DNA of 64,000 nucleotides from Streptomyces cinnamoneus (GCF_014650495.1 NZ_BMVB01000024.1:1-64000); one strand, 5' to 3'. Shown: positions 53,308 to 61,799, numbered from the stretch's first letter. The notes: a model not told the origin generated them from the letters alone. Made by a program: numbers and translations.

Positions 53308-53565
53308 TCAGCCCTCGGACAGGGGTGTACGGAGGGAGATCTGACCGACCGTCTCCCGCGGCAGCTGGCCCTTGACGAGGGAGGCCGCCTTGCCGACCGA
53401 CACGGCGTCGATCGGCGCCAGGTGGGTGACGCGGCTGGCGAGCGGGGCAGGGGCGGCGGCACCCTCACCGCCGGCCGCCCGGGCACTGCCGGCGGTCGAG
53501 GCCAGGCCGCAGGCCGCGAGGAGGACCGAACCCGCCGCGACGCGATTCATGAGGCGATTTTTCAT
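53308..53565 (-). CDS. Small secreted protein of 85 residues
   Basis: Not assigned to a characterised family. Residues 1-30 form a clear signal peptide (MKNRLMNRVAAGSVLLAACG, cleavage near SARA-AGG). The mature part is about 55 residues with no cysteine and a motif VSVGKAASLVKGQLPRETVGQ. Similar tiny secreted proteins are frequent in Streptomyces. Ribosome site GGACAGG is modest. It is followed by a very strong terminator. Confidence 0.7.
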   Translation of the reverse strand: MKNRLMNRVAAGSVLLAACGLASTAGSARAAGGEGAAAPAPLASRVTHLAPIDAVSVGKAASLVKGQLPRETVGQISLRTPLSEG

Positions 53566-53624
53566 GACCTGTCCAACGACCGTGCGCGGCGCCCGACACG
53601 ACCGCGCCGGCGGCGCCGCAATCC

Positions 53625-54287
53625 TCAGTCGTACAGATGATCGGCGTATTGCGGCCCGTAGTACCGCTCCAGCTCCTCCAGCGTCTGCCCGGTCGGCTCC
53701 AGCGCCTGGGCGATGCGCGCCCGCGAGGGGACCGCCTCGGGATCCCACGTCTCCGGCTTCCACAGGCCGGAGCGGAGGAACGCCTTGGAGCAGTGGAAGA
53801 AGATCTCCTCGATCTCGACGAGGAGGGCGACCCGGGGGCGGTGCCCCTTCACGGCCAGCCGGTCGAAGAAGGGCGCGTCCTTCAGGAGCCGGGCGCGGCC
53901 GTTGATGCGCAGGCTGTCGCTGCGCCCGGGGATCAGGTACAGCAGGCCGACGTGCGGGTTGACGAGGACGTTGCGGAAGCCGTCGGCCCGCCGGTTGCCC
54001 GGCCGTTCCGGCACCACGACGGTGGTGTCGTCGAGGACGAGGGTGAACCCGGTCGGGTCGCCCTTGGGGGAGCCGTCGCAGCTGCCGTCCGCCCCGGCCG
54101 TCGAGACCACACAGAACGGCGACTGCGCCAGCCACTGCCGGTCCTGCTCCGCCAGCCGGGCGCGCACCTTGCCCGCCGCGCGCGCCGTCGGCGGCCCGCC
54201 GAGCAGCTCCGTCAGCTCCTCGTCCGACGTGATCTCCACCATCCCGTCGGCAAGCGTCCCGGCGGTCCGTATCCCAGCCGTCCCCAT
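53625..54287 (-). CDS. FMN-binding pyridoxamine 5-prime-phosphate oxidase-family protein
   Basis: A 220-residue split-barrel flavoprotein of the MSMEG_1061-like group. FCVVSTAGADGSCDGSPKGDPTGF, VVVPERPGNRRADGFRNVLVNPHVGLLYLIPG and TLRINGRA-like LRINGRARLLKD are the FMN-binding strands. It may reduce flavin or deazaflavin-dependent substrates. ATG 54287 after AGGGGA. The stop is followed by 59 bases to the small secreted protein; shared transcription is possible. Confidence 0.88.
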   Translation of the reverse strand: MGTAGIRTAGTLADGMVEITSDEELTELLGGPPTARAAGKVRARLAEQDRQWLAQSPFCVVSTAGADGSCDGSPKGDPTGFTLVLDDTTVVVPERPGNRRADGFRNVLVNPHVGLLYLIPGRSDSLRINGRARLLKDAPFFDRLAVKGHRPRVALLVEIEEIFFHCSKAFLRSGLWKPETWDPEAVPSRARIAQALEPTGQTLEELERYYGPQYADHLYD

Positions 54288-54592
54288 CGAGCAATCCCCT
54301 CCGTGCGGTGCGGGTTCGCGCGGCGCCGGGCCCGGGCCCGGCGAGGGCCGCGCGAGCATGCCGCCAGCTTATGCACCCGGCGCACACCATGATCACGGCT
54401 GTGTCCGACGCCTCACCCCCGACGACCGGACACCCCGTCAAGATCGTTAATCGGAACCGCTTCGATCTTCACCATATTGGGCGGAAATCCTACTTTCCAC
54501 TCCCTTCCTCCGGAGCCGGCGCCCTAGCGTGCCGGGTGATCCGAGCCCCGCCGCCCATCCGCCCCGGCTCCCCGCGAAAGGCCGCGCACGCG

Positions 54593-56839
54593 ATGCCGAA
54601 CCCCTTCGAGCTCCCCCGCTTCTACACGCCGTATCCGGCACGCCTCAATCCTCACCTGGACAGCACCCGGGAACACACCAAGGCGTGGGCCAGGGAGATG
54701 GAGATGATCGAGGGCTCGGGCATCTGGGACGAGTCGGACTTCGATTCCCACGACTACGCTCTGCTGTGCTCCTACACCCACCCCGACGCCTCGGGGGTGC
54801 TGCTCGACCTGATCACCGACTGGTACGTGTGGGTGTTCTTCTTCGACGACGACTTCCTGGCCCGCTTCAAGCGCACCGGGGACATGCGCGGCGCGAAGGA
54901 GTACCTCGACCGGCTGCCGGCGTTCATGCCGCTGGAGTCGGCCGTGCCCGACGAGGAGCCCGTCAACCAGGTCGAGGCGGGCCTGGCCGACCTGTGGGCC
55001 CGTACCGTCCCCTCGATGTCCCCGGAATGGCGCCGACGCTTCCGCGAGAGCACCTGGCACCTGCTGGAGGAGTCCCTGTGGGAGCTGTCCAACATCAATG
55101 AGGGGCGGGTCGCCAACCCCGTCGAGTACATCGAGATGCGCCGCAAAGTCGGCGGCGCCCCCTGGTCGGCCCATCTCGTCGAGCTCGCGGCCGGGGCCGA
55201 GGTCCCCGACCGCATCGCCGCGAGCCGGCCGATGCGGGTCCTCAAGGACACCTTCTCGGACGGCGTCCACCTGCGCAACGACCTGTTCTCCTACGAGCGC
55301 GAGACGCAGAACGAGGGCGAGCTCGCCAACGCCGTCCTCGTGCTGGAGCGGTTCCTGGGCTGCACCACCCAGGAGGCCGCCGACGCCGTCAACGACCTCC
55401 TCACCTCGCGGCTGCAGCAGTTCGAGCACACCGTTCTGACCGAGCTGGAGCCGCTCTTCGCCGAGCACGCCCTGGACACCCCCGCGCGCGCCGACGTCCT
55501 CGCGTACGTCAAGGGTCTGCAGGACTGGCAGTCCGGCGGCCACGAATGGCACATGCGCTCCAGCCGCTACATGAACGGCGCCACCCGCGGCGACTCCCCC
55601 GCGGCCGGCGCCCTGCTGGGCGGCCCGCTGGGTCTGGGAACGTCGGCGGCGCGGCTGGTCCCCTCCATCCTGGCGTCCCTGCCCGCCCGGCTGCGCAGCT
55701 ACACGCACGTCCCGTTCGAGCAGGTGGGCCACCTGCCGCTGCCCGACTTCGCCATGCCCTTCCCGACCCGGCTGAGCCCCCACCTGAACGGCTCGCGCCG
55801 GCGGAACCTCGACTGGGGGCACCGCATGGGCTTCCTCGCGCCCGAGCCGGGCGACCCCCTCGCCGGCTGCTGGGACGAGGGCAAGCTCCGGGACTACGAC
55901 TTCGCCCTGTGCGCCGCCGGCATCCATCCCGGGGCCACTCCCGAAGAGCTCGACCTGGCAACGGACTGGCTCACCTGGGGCACCTACGGCGACGACGTCT
56001 ACCCCGCGGTCTTCGGCCGCTCCGCCGACGTCACCGCGCCCAGGACGTGCACCGCACGGCTGAAGGAGTTCATGCCGCTCGACATGGGGCTCACCGAGGC
56101 CCCCCGCAATCCCCTGGAGCGCGGCCTGGCCGACCTGTGGGCCCGCACCGCGGCGCCCATGCCCGACGACCACCGCGCAGAGTTCCGCGTTGCCGTCGAG
56201 GTCATGCTGGACAGCTGGCTGTGGGAGCTCGCCAACCAGCGGCAGAACCGCATCCCCGAGCCCGTCGACTACATCGAGATGCGCCGCAAGACCTTCGGAT
56301 CCGACCTCACCATGAGCCTGTCCCGCTTCGGCCACGGCAAGACCCTGCCGCCGGAGATCTACCGCTCGCGCCCGGTCCAGGCCATGGAGAACGCGGCCGC
56401 CGACTACGCCTGCCTGATGAACGACGTCTTCTCCTACCAGAAGGAGATCCAGTTCGAGGGCGAGGTGCACAACGCCGTCCTCGTCGTCCAGAACTTCTTC
56501 AACTGCGGCCGCCACGAGGCCCTCGCCATCGTCAGCGACCTCATGACGTCCCGGATGCGGGAGTTCCAGCACGTGGCCGACACCCAGCTGCCCGTCCTGT
56601 GCAAGGAGTTCGAGCTGGACGCCGCGGGCTGCGCGACGCTCGAAGGCTACGCGCAGGAGCTCAAGGACTGGCTCTCCGCGATCCTCACCTGGCACCGGGA
56701 GTGCCACCGGTACGGTGAGGCCGACCTGCTGCGCCACAACGCACCGCCGGCCGCCCCCACGGCAGCGCTGCCATGGGGCACCCCCACGGGCCTGGGCACC
56801 TCGGGCACCCGGCTCGCCACGCTGCTCGGCTCGCGCTGA
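54593..56839 (+). CDS. geoA: Germacradienol/geosmin synthase
   Basis: A 748-residue two-domain terpene cyclase. The N-terminal domain turns farnesyl diphosphate into germacradienol, with an aspartate motif at 85-89 reading DDDFL and NSE-type NDLFSYERE. The C-terminal half (from about 370) fragments and cyclises germacradienol to geosmin, with TYGDDVYP and NDVFSYQKE. Openings PFELPRFYTPYPARLNPHLD and its repeat in the second half are typical. The usual motifs of the well-studied enzyme are DDHFL and DDYYP, so single positions differ. ATG 54593. A perfect terminator follows. Product could be geosmin or a close germacradienol-derived terpene. Confidence 0.93.
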   Translation: MPNPFELPRFYTPYPARLNPHLDSTREHTKAWAREMEMIEGSGIWDESDFDSHDYALLCSYTHPDASGVLLDLITDWYVWVFFFDDDFLARFKRTGDMRGAKEYLDRLPAFMPLESAVPDEEPVNQVEAGLADLWARTVPSMSPEWRRRFRESTWHLLEESLWELSNINEGRVANPVEYIEMRRKVGGAPWSAHLVELAAGAEVPDRIAASRPMRVLKDTFSDGVHLRNDLFSYERETQNEGELANAVLVLERFLGCTTQEAADAVNDLLTSRLQQFEHTVLTELEPLFAEHALDTPARADVLAYVKGLQDWQSGGHEWHMRSSRYMNGATRGDSPAAGALLGGPLGLGTSAARLVPSILASLPARLRSYTHVPFEQVGHLPLPDFAMPFPTRLSPHLNGSRRRNLDWGHRMGFLAPEPGDPLAGCWDEGKLRDYDFALCAAGIHPGATPEELDLATDWLTWGTYGDDVYPAVFGRSADVTAPRTCTARLKEFMPLDMGLTEAPRNPLERGLADLWARTAAPMPDDHRAEFRVAVEVMLDSWLWELANQRQNRIPEPVDYIEMRRKTFGSDLTMSLSRFGHGKTLPPEIYRSRPVQAMENAAADYACLMNDVFSYQKEIQFEGEVHNAVLVVQNFFNCGRHEALAIVSDLMTSRMREFQHVADTQLPVLCKEFELDAAGCATLEGYAQELKDWLSAILTWHRECHRYGEADLLRHNAPPAAPTAALPWGTPTGLGTSGTRLATLLGSR

Positions 56840-56862
56840 CGCCGCGCACCCCGCCACACCCC

Positions 56863-56892
56863 GCCCGCCGTCCGTGCAACCGGACGGCGGGC
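56863..56892 (+). terminator. Terminator after geosmin synthase
   Basis: GCCCGCCGTCCG (56863-56874) and CGGACGGCGGGC (56881-56892) pair perfectly around TGCAAC, 24 bases after the stop. Confidence 0.88.
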
Positions 56893-56945
56893 TGCGGCGT
56901 CCCCGGCAGGACGGACACGATCAAGCACGCCGACAGGAGCCGCAC

Positions 56946-57569
56946 ATGACGGGAACAGCCCCCCGCTACCTCTACCTCGCCCGGCACGGCGAGGCGCTGC
57001 CGGACCACAGCGGGCTGGCGGAGAACGGCCACCGCCAGGCCGCCCTGCTCGGTGAGCGGCTCCGGGGCGTTCCGCTGGCGGCCGTCCACCACAGCCCGCT
57101 GGCCCGCGCGGAGCAGACCGCCCGGATCGTCGCCGACCGGCTCGACGGCGTTCCCCTGCACCTGACGGAGTGCGCCGGGGACTACGTCCCGTACGTGCCC
57201 ACGGCGGAGGAGCTGCCGCCGGATTCGGCCGACTTCCTGCTCCGCTACGTCGCCCAGTTCTCGGAGGAGGATCCCGCCCGGGGCACGGCGCTGGCCGCGG
57301 AGGCGCTGGAGCGCTTCACGGGCCCGGTGCCGGGCGACGAGGCGCGCCACGAGCTGATCGTCACCCACAACTTCCTCATCGGCTGGTTCGTCCGCGCCGC
57401 GCTGGACGCCCCTCGGTGGCGGTGGCTGGGCCTGAACCAGTGCAACGCGGCCCTGACCGTCATTCGCTACGCACCGAACCGGCCGTCCTCCGTGCTCGTC
57501 TCCAACGACATGCGCCACCTGCCCGAGGAGCTGCGCTGGACGGGCTTCCCGCCCGAGCTGCACGTGTGA
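56946..57569 (+). CDS. Histidine phosphatase family protein
   Basis: A 207-residue member of the phosphoglycerate-mutase-like branch. The RHG motif is YLARHGEAL; the second arginine lies in SPLARAEQTARI; the acid and later histidine in VTHNFLIGWFVRAAL. It would dephosphorylate a small metabolite or protein. AGGAG precedes ATG 56946. No clear link with the geosmin synthase before it or the peptide cluster after it. Confidence 0.88.
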   Translation: MTGTAPRYLYLARHGEALPDHSGLAENGHRQAALLGERLRGVPLAAVHHSPLARAEQTARIVADRLDGVPLHLTECAGDYVPYVPTAEELPPDSADFLLRYVAQFSEEDPARGTALAAEALERFTGPVPGDEARHELIVTHNFLIGWFVRAALDAPRWRWLGLNQCNAALTVIRYAPNRPSSVLVSNDMRHLPEELRWTGFPPELHV

Positions 57570-57678
57570 CGGCGGCCACCTTGGCCTGAATTCGGGTGGC
57601 ACCTTTCCGGATGCCGCACAAGACTCCGAATGTCCGCCCGGAGAGACGGCGGGCCGAAGCTCAGTGACGTTCACCCTC

Positions 57679-57707
57679 GCCCGCTCCTCAGCGACGTGCG
57701 AGCGGGC
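57679..57707 (+). promoter_or_regulatory. Leader hairpin before the cysteine-rich peptide gene
   Basis: GCCCGCTC (57679-57686) and GAGCGGGC (57700-57707) flank a 13-base loop, ending 15 bases before the AAGGAG ribosome site. It could control translation or protect the transcript. No clear promoter was recognised upstream. Confidence 0.4.
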
Positions 57708-57735
57708 ACCACTTCGATCCAGAAGGAGTGCGGAA

Positions 57736-57921
57736 ATGTCCAAGAGGCTGGAATCGATGGGCAGCAGGCTCCTGGGCCTGTTCGTGCCCAAGGTCGAAGC
57801 GGCGGCGTCCGTGCAGGCGTGCCAGTGCTTCAACTCCTGCTGGCAGTGCGCCCGGAGCGCATGCTGCGTGAACACGTACTGCGGCTCGATCAACTGTTGG
57901 AAGAGCTGTCCGAAGTGCTGA
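57736..57921 (+). CDS. 61-residue cysteine-rich precursor-like peptide
   Basis: No characterised family recognised. Residues 1-25 are a leader-like helix with basic start and hydrophobic patch (MSKRLESMGSRLLGLFVPKV) ending EAAASV. Residues 29-61 carry ten cysteines (29, 31, 35, 38, 43, 44, 49, 54, 58, 61) among Trp, Tyr, Asn and Ser, an even number suited to five disulfides. AxA-type sites (VEAAA or SVQA) would suit an S26 signal peptidase, and one is encoded three genes on. AAGGAG is seven bases from ATG 57736. Downstream come two hairpins, a MauE-like redox protein, a TlpA-like thioredoxin, an ABC exporter and the peptidase. Metal-binding peptide or bacteriocin are both possible. Confidence 0.82.
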   Translation: MSKRLESMGSRLLGLFVPKVEAAASVQACQCFNSCWQCARSACCVNTYCGSINCWKSCPKC

Positions 57922-57932
57922 CGCCGTAGGGA

Positions 57933-57950
57933 GCCGCCGCGAGGCGGCTT
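57933..57950 (+). terminator. Tetraloop hairpin just after the peptide gene
   Basis: AGCCGCC (57933-57939), loop GCGA, and GGCGGCT (57944-57950), extendable by two pairs and followed by TTCTGT. It lies 11 bases after the stop and may act as a partial terminator or 3-prime stabiliser. Confidence 0.65.
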
Positions 57951-57970
57951 CTGTGCGAAGGCATGCACGA

Positions 57971-58027
57971 GGGAACACCGGTTTCCGCGGCGCCGGCACC
58001 CGAACGCCGCCGCGTACCGGTGTTCCC
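57971..58027 (+). promoter_or_regulatory. Large hairpin between peptide and MauE-like gene
   Basis: GGGAACACCGGT (57971-57982) pairs perfectly with ACCGGTGTTCCC (58016-58027); an inner stem CGCGGCG/CGCCGCG adds seven pairs. It ends 24 bases before the GGAGGAG of the next gene. Attenuator, RNA processing site or operator. Confidence 0.6.
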
Positions 58028-58063
58028 GGTCGTTCGCCCGCGAACCGCCGTGGAGGAGAACCG

Positions 58064-58627
58064 GTGACCTACCCAGAGGTCGGGATCCGCTGCCTGATCG
58101 GAGGAATGTTCCTGATCTCCGCCGCCACGAAGCTGGCGGGGCCGCGTGCCTTCCGTGCCTTCGCCGACTCCCTCGCGCAGATGCGGCTGTTCCCCGCGCC
58201 GCTGGTGCGTCCGCTGGCCGCGCTGGTGGTGACCGGCGAGTGCCTCGTCTGCCTGCTCCTCGCCGTGCCGGCCCCGGCGGCGGCCGCGGGCGGCTTCGTC
58301 CTTGCAGCGGTGCTGCTCCTCGCGTTCGCGGGGGCGGTGGCCGTCGTGGCCGGGCGGGGCACCCGGACGCCCTGCCGGTGCTTCGGCACGTCGTCGACGC
58401 CGCTCGGGCTGCGGCACGTCGTGCGCAACGTGCTGCTCGCGGCCGTCGCCGGGGCGGGTGCGGCGGTCACGGGGGCGGCGGGCCGGACGCAGCCGGCGGG
58501 CCTGGTCCTGGCGGCCCTCGCCGGGCTGCTGCTGGGCGGGCTCGTCGCCGTGCTCGACGACATCCTCGGGCTGTTCCAGTCCCTCGACACCAAAGCCGCG
58601 GCCGCAGGTCCGCGCGGCCCGCGCTGA
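58064..58627 (+). CDS. MauE/DoxX-like membrane redox protein
   Basis: A 187-residue protein with four to five membrane helices. The start has GIRCLIGGMFLISAATKLAGP, the typical opening of MauE-like proteins. A CxC pair (Cys104 and Cys106, TPCRCFG) faces the membrane surface; related MauE proteins help disulfide formation in methylamine dehydrogenase. GTG 58064 follows GGAGGAG. Next comes a thioredoxin-like gene after 19 bases, so together they probably form or shuffle disulfides in the exported cysteine-rich peptide. Confidence 0.82.
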   Translation: MTYPEVGIRCLIGGMFLISAATKLAGPRAFRAFADSLAQMRLFPAPLVRPLAALVVTGECLVCLLLAVPAPAAAAGGFVLAAVLLLAFAGAVAVVAGRGTRTPCRCFGTSSTPLGLRHVVRNVLLAAVAGAGAAVTGAAGRTQPAGLVLAALAGLLLGGLVAVLDDILGLFQSLDTKAAAAGPRGPR

Positions 58628-58646
58628 GAAGAGAACGGAGACTGCC

Positions 58647-59192
58647 GTGACCCTCGTGCTCGTCGCTGCCCTCGTCCTCGTCGGACTCCTGTGCTCACTG
58701 GACCTCCTGCTCACCGTCGGCGTCATCAAGCGCCTCCGCGAGCACACCGAGCTGCTGTCCCGCAAGGGTGAGGCGACGCCCTCGCTCGCCACCGGTGAGG
58801 AGGTCGGTGCGTTCTCGGCGACGTCGGTGGACGGCGAGGCGGTGACCGACACGATGATCGACACCGAGACGGTGGTCGCGTTCTTCTCCACCACGTGCGG
58901 GCCCTGCAAGGAGAAGCTGCCGAAGTTCGTGGAGTACGCGCGCTCCGTCCCGGGCGGCCGCGGCCGCGTGCTGGCCACGGTGATCGGTGAGCCCGGCGAG
59001 ACGGCCCCCATGGTCGAAGCCCTGCGCCCGGTGGCCCGGGTGACGACCGAGGACGCCTCCGGGGCGATGGGAGAAGCCTTCAAGGTGATGGCCTATCCGG
59101 TGGTGCTCAAGGTCAACCGGACCACCGACGGCCGCCTGCTGGTCATGGCCGACCGGGTCGACGTCGATCGGCCCGCCGTCGCCCCCGTATGA
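58647..59192 (+). CDS. TlpA/MauD-like membrane-anchored thiol-disulfide oxidoreductase
   Basis: A 181-residue protein. One N-terminal membrane helix (LVLVAALVLVGLLCSLDLLLTV) anchors a thioredoxin fold outside the cell. The active site is CGPC (Cys84 and Cys87) in AFFSTTCGPCKEKLPKF, and the cis-proline segment is MAYPVVLKV. It is of the AhpC/TlpA/MauD type, normally paired with MauE. The GTG start at 58647 follows ACGGAG. Its stop overlaps the ABC exporter start. Likely partner of the MauE-like protein in peptide folding. Confidence 0.88.
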   Translation: MTLVLVAALVLVGLLCSLDLLLTVGVIKRLREHTELLSRKGEATPSLATGEEVGAFSATSVDGEAVTDTMIDTETVVAFFSTTCGPCKEKLPKFVEYARSVPGGRGRVLATVIGEPGETAPMVEALRPVARVTTEDASGAMGEAFKVMAYPVVLKVNRTTDGRLLVMADRVDVDRPAVAPV

Positions 59193-61081
59193 GCGGGGGC
59201 GTGAACACGGGCGCGGACGACGGCACCGCCACGGCCTCCGCGCCGCGCCGGGCCCTGATCGCCGGACGGCTGGTCGCCCGGGCCGCGCCCGGCACCCTGG
59301 CGCTGTACGCGCTGCCCGCCCTCGCCACCGGCGCCCTGCCCGTCGCCACGGCGTGGTCCACGAAGCTGGTCATCGACAGGATCGTCGCCGGTGGCGGCCG
59401 GGCGGAGCTGCTGCTGCCCGCCCTGGCGCTGGTGACGGCCGGCCTCGTCGCGGGCGTCACCCCGCACCTGGTGCGGTACCTGCGCACCGAACTGGACCGC
59501 AGGGTCGGACTGTACGCACAGGACCGGCTGTTCCGTGCCGTGGACCGATTCGTGGGGCTGGGGCGGTTCGAGAACCCCCGTTTCCTGGACCGGCTGCGGC
59601 TGGCCCAGCAGACGGACGTCGCCTCACCGGCCGCCGCCCAGGCCGTCGACGGCCTGCTGGGCATCGCGCGCTCGGCCTTCACGATCGCCGGGTTCGTCGG
59701 CTCCCTGTCCCTGATCAGCCCGCTGATGACCGCGCTGGTGCTGGTGGCCGGCGCCCCCGCGCTCGCCGCCGAGATCACGCTCTCGCGGCGGCGGGCGCGC
59801 ACCGTCTGGGACATCGGGCCGGCCGAGCGGCGGGAGTTCTTCTACCAGGGCCTGCTCACGAGCGTGGAGGCGGCCAAGGAGATCCGGCTGTTCGGCACCG
59901 GCGCCTTCCTGCGGGGGCGGATGCTGGCCGACCGGCGCACCGCCATCAGCGCGCGCCGGGCGCTGGACCTGCGCGAGGTCCGGGTGCAGGCGGGGCTGGG
60001 GCTGCTGGCGGCGCTCGTCTCCGGCGCAGGCCTGCTCTGGGCGGTCGGCGCCGCCGGCGCCGGCGAGCTCACGCCCGGCGACGTCGCGGTGTTCATCGCC
60101 GCCGTGGTCGGGGTGCAGGGGGCCGTCACCACCCTGGCGAACGACGTCGCCGGCGTGCACCAGTCCCTCCTGCTCTTCGACCACTACGTGGCCGTGACCG
60201 GCGCGGGGCCCGAACTGCCCACGGCGGACACACCCCTTCCGCTGCCGCGCCTGCGCCGCGGCATCGAGCTGCGCGACGTGTGGTTCCGCTACTCCCCCGA
60301 CCATCCCTGGGTGTTGCGGGGAGTGGACCTGTTCGTCCCGCACGGCACGTCCGTCGGGCTCGTCGGCCTGAACGGCTCGGGAAAGTCCACGCTCGTCAAA
60401 CTGCTGTGCCGCTTCTACGACCCCACGCGCGGGGCAATCCTGTGGGACGGCGTGGACATCCGTCACGTCGACGTCGCGGAGCTGCGGCGCAACATCAGTG
60501 CGGTGTTCCAGGACTACATGGACTACGACATGACCGTGTCGGAGAACATCGCCCAGGGCGACCTCGACGCCCTCGGCGACCCCGGGCGGATCCGCACCGC
60601 GGCACGGCGTGCCGGCGTCGACGACACGCTCGCCGCGCTGCCCCACGGCTACGACACCCTGCTGTCGCGGATCTTCTTCATGGAGTCCGACAAGGACGAC
60701 CCCGCGACGGGGGTCCTGCTGTCCGGCGGGCAGTGCCAGCGGCTGGCGCTGGCCCGGGCGTTCCTCCGCGACCGGCGGGACCTGATGATCCTCGACGAGC
60801 CGTCGGCCGGGCTCGACGCCGCCGCCGAGTACGAGGTCCACAGCTCGCTGCGGCGCTACCGGGCCGGCCGGACGAGCCTGCTCGTCTCCCACCGGCTGGG
60901 GGCGCTGCGCGACGTCGACACCCTCGTCGTGCTGTCCGGGGGCCGCGTCGCCGAACAAGGGGACCACGCCGCCCTGATGGCGGCCGAGGGGGTGTACGCC
61001 CGGCTGTTCACGTTGCAGGCTTCCGGATACCGGGCCGGGGACGGGCCCGGGGCACCCTCGGCGCTGAAGGATGTGCGATGA
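59189..61081 (+). CDS. ABC exporter with fused membrane and ATPase domains
   Basis: A 630-residue half transporter. Six membrane helices lie in residues 20-330, and the ATPase domain follows with Walker A GLNGSGKSTL near 394, signature LSGGQCQR near 510 (cysteine in place of the usual residue), and Walker B DLMILDEPSAG near 530. It has no C39 peptidase domain, so leader removal must come from another protein, probably the S26 peptidase next door. ATG 59189 overlaps the thioredoxin stop and its stop overlaps the next ATG. Acts as a dimer; the cysteine-rich peptide is the probable cargo. Confidence 0.9.
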   Translation: MSGGVNTGADDGTATASAPRRALIAGRLVARAAPGTLALYALPALATGALPVATAWSTKLVIDRIVAGGGRAELLLPALALVTAGLVAGVTPHLVRYLRTELDRRVGLYAQDRLFRAVDRFVGLGRFENPRFLDRLRLAQQTDVASPAAAQAVDGLLGIARSAFTIAGFVGSLSLISPLMTALVLVAGAPALAAEITLSRRRARTVWDIGPAERREFFYQGLLTSVEAAKEIRLFGTGAFLRGRMLADRRTAISARRALDLREVRVQAGLGLLAALVSGAGLLWAVGAAGAGELTPGDVAVFIAAVVGVQGAVTTLANDVAGVHQSLLLFDHYVAVTGAGPELPTADTPLPLPRLRRGIELRDVWFRYSPDHPWVLRGVDLFVPHGTSVGLVGLNGSGKSTLVKLLCRFYDPTRGAILWDGVDIRHVDVAELRRNISAVFQDYMDYDMTVSENIAQGDLDALGDPGRIRTAARRAGVDDTLAALPHGYDTLLSRIFFMESDKDDPATGVLLSGGQCQRLALARAFLRDRRDLMILDEPSAGLDAAAEYEVHSSLRRYRAGRTSLLVSHRLGALRDVDTLVVLSGGRVAEQGDHAALMAAEGVYARLFTLQASGYRAGDGPGAPSALKDVR

Positions 61082-61716
61082 CCCACGGTCTCTCCCCCGA
61101 CGCCTCGGCCGCGCGGGCCGAATCGGCCCTCGACCGGGCCCGGCGACGCGCCCACCGCTCCCTGCTGTCGCGGCTGGCGCTGCTGGCCGCGGCGGCGCTG
61201 CTGGGCGCAGGCTCGGTCCTCCTCCTGCGCGCGGGCGCCACGGCCGGCGGGACGCTCTGCGCCGCCGCTGCCCTCATCATCGTCTTCGGGGTCCTGCTGG
61301 CGGCGGCCGTCGGGCGGCGCCTGGTCGCCGTGACCGTCGACGGCAGGAGCATGGAGCCCGCTTACCGCGACGGCGACCGCGTACTGGTGCGCCGCGGCGC
61401 GCTGCCGGGTCCGGGCGAGGTGGTCGTGGTGGAGCGGCCGCCGTACCGGGCGCCGTGGGAGGAGCCGGCGCTGTCCCGGCGTGCGGGGGCCCGGGCGATC
61501 TACGAGCGGCAGTGGGTCATCAAGCGGGTGGCCGCGGTGCCGGGCGATCCCGTTCCGCCCGGTGCCGTGGCCGGGGCGGGCGGCGCCGACGGGGAGTGCG
61601 TACCGGTGGGCATGGTCGTCCTGCTGGGGGACAATAGGGAGCAGAGCTACGACTCCCGGCACGTGGGGTATTTCCCGGCCGAGCGGGTCCTGGGGTCGGT
61701 CCTGCGCACGTTCTGA
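61078..61716 (+). CDS. S26 family signal peptidase
   Basis: A 212-residue type I signal peptidase. Two hydrophobic segments at 33-50 and 60-79 precede the catalytic Ser91 (DGRSMEPAY); the general base Lys149 lies in WVIKRVAAVPGD, and GDNREQSYDSRHVGYFP is the conserved box E. Placed last in a four-gene run with overlapping ends, it is dedicated rather than the housekeeping LepB. It probably cleaves the leader of the cysteine-rich peptide after AxA. Confidence 0.9.
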   Translation: MTHGLSPDASAARAESALDRARRRAHRSLLSRLALLAAAALLGAGSVLLLRAGATAGGTLCAAAALIIVFGVLLAAAVGRRLVAVTVDGRSMEPAYRDGDRVLVRRGALPGPGEVVVVERPPYRAPWEEPALSRRAGARAIYERQWVIKRVAAVPGDPVPPGAVAGAGGADGECVPVGMVVLLGDNREQSYDSRHVGYFPAERVLGSVLRTF

Positions 61717-61742
61717 CCGGCCCCTTCCGGCCGGCGGACCCC

Positions 61743-61761
61743 TTCTCCGGCAGCCGGAGAA
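61743..61761 (+). terminator. Terminator after the peptide-export operon
   Basis: TTCTCCGG (61743-61750), loop CAG, CCGGAGAA (61754-61761), a perfect 8-bp stem 26 bases after the peptidase stop. Confidence 0.75.
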
Positions 61762-61799
61762 TGGTGCGCGGCCGGCCGGGTCCTGCGTCACTTCTTGCG

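Noticed and set aside
54524..56857. Minus-strand open frame of 777 codons
   Set aside because: Antisense shadow of geosmin synthase; no domain, and the plus-strand protein is unmistakable.
57664..57735. N-terminal extension of the cysteine-rich peptide
   Set aside because: The extension reads through a hairpin and the AAGGAG site that serves ATG 57736.
61078..61716. Housekeeping LepB signal peptidase
   Set aside because: Gene overlaps and shared operon with an ABC exporter, a thioredoxin and a Cys-rich peptide indicate a dedicated enzyme rather than the general secretion peptidase.
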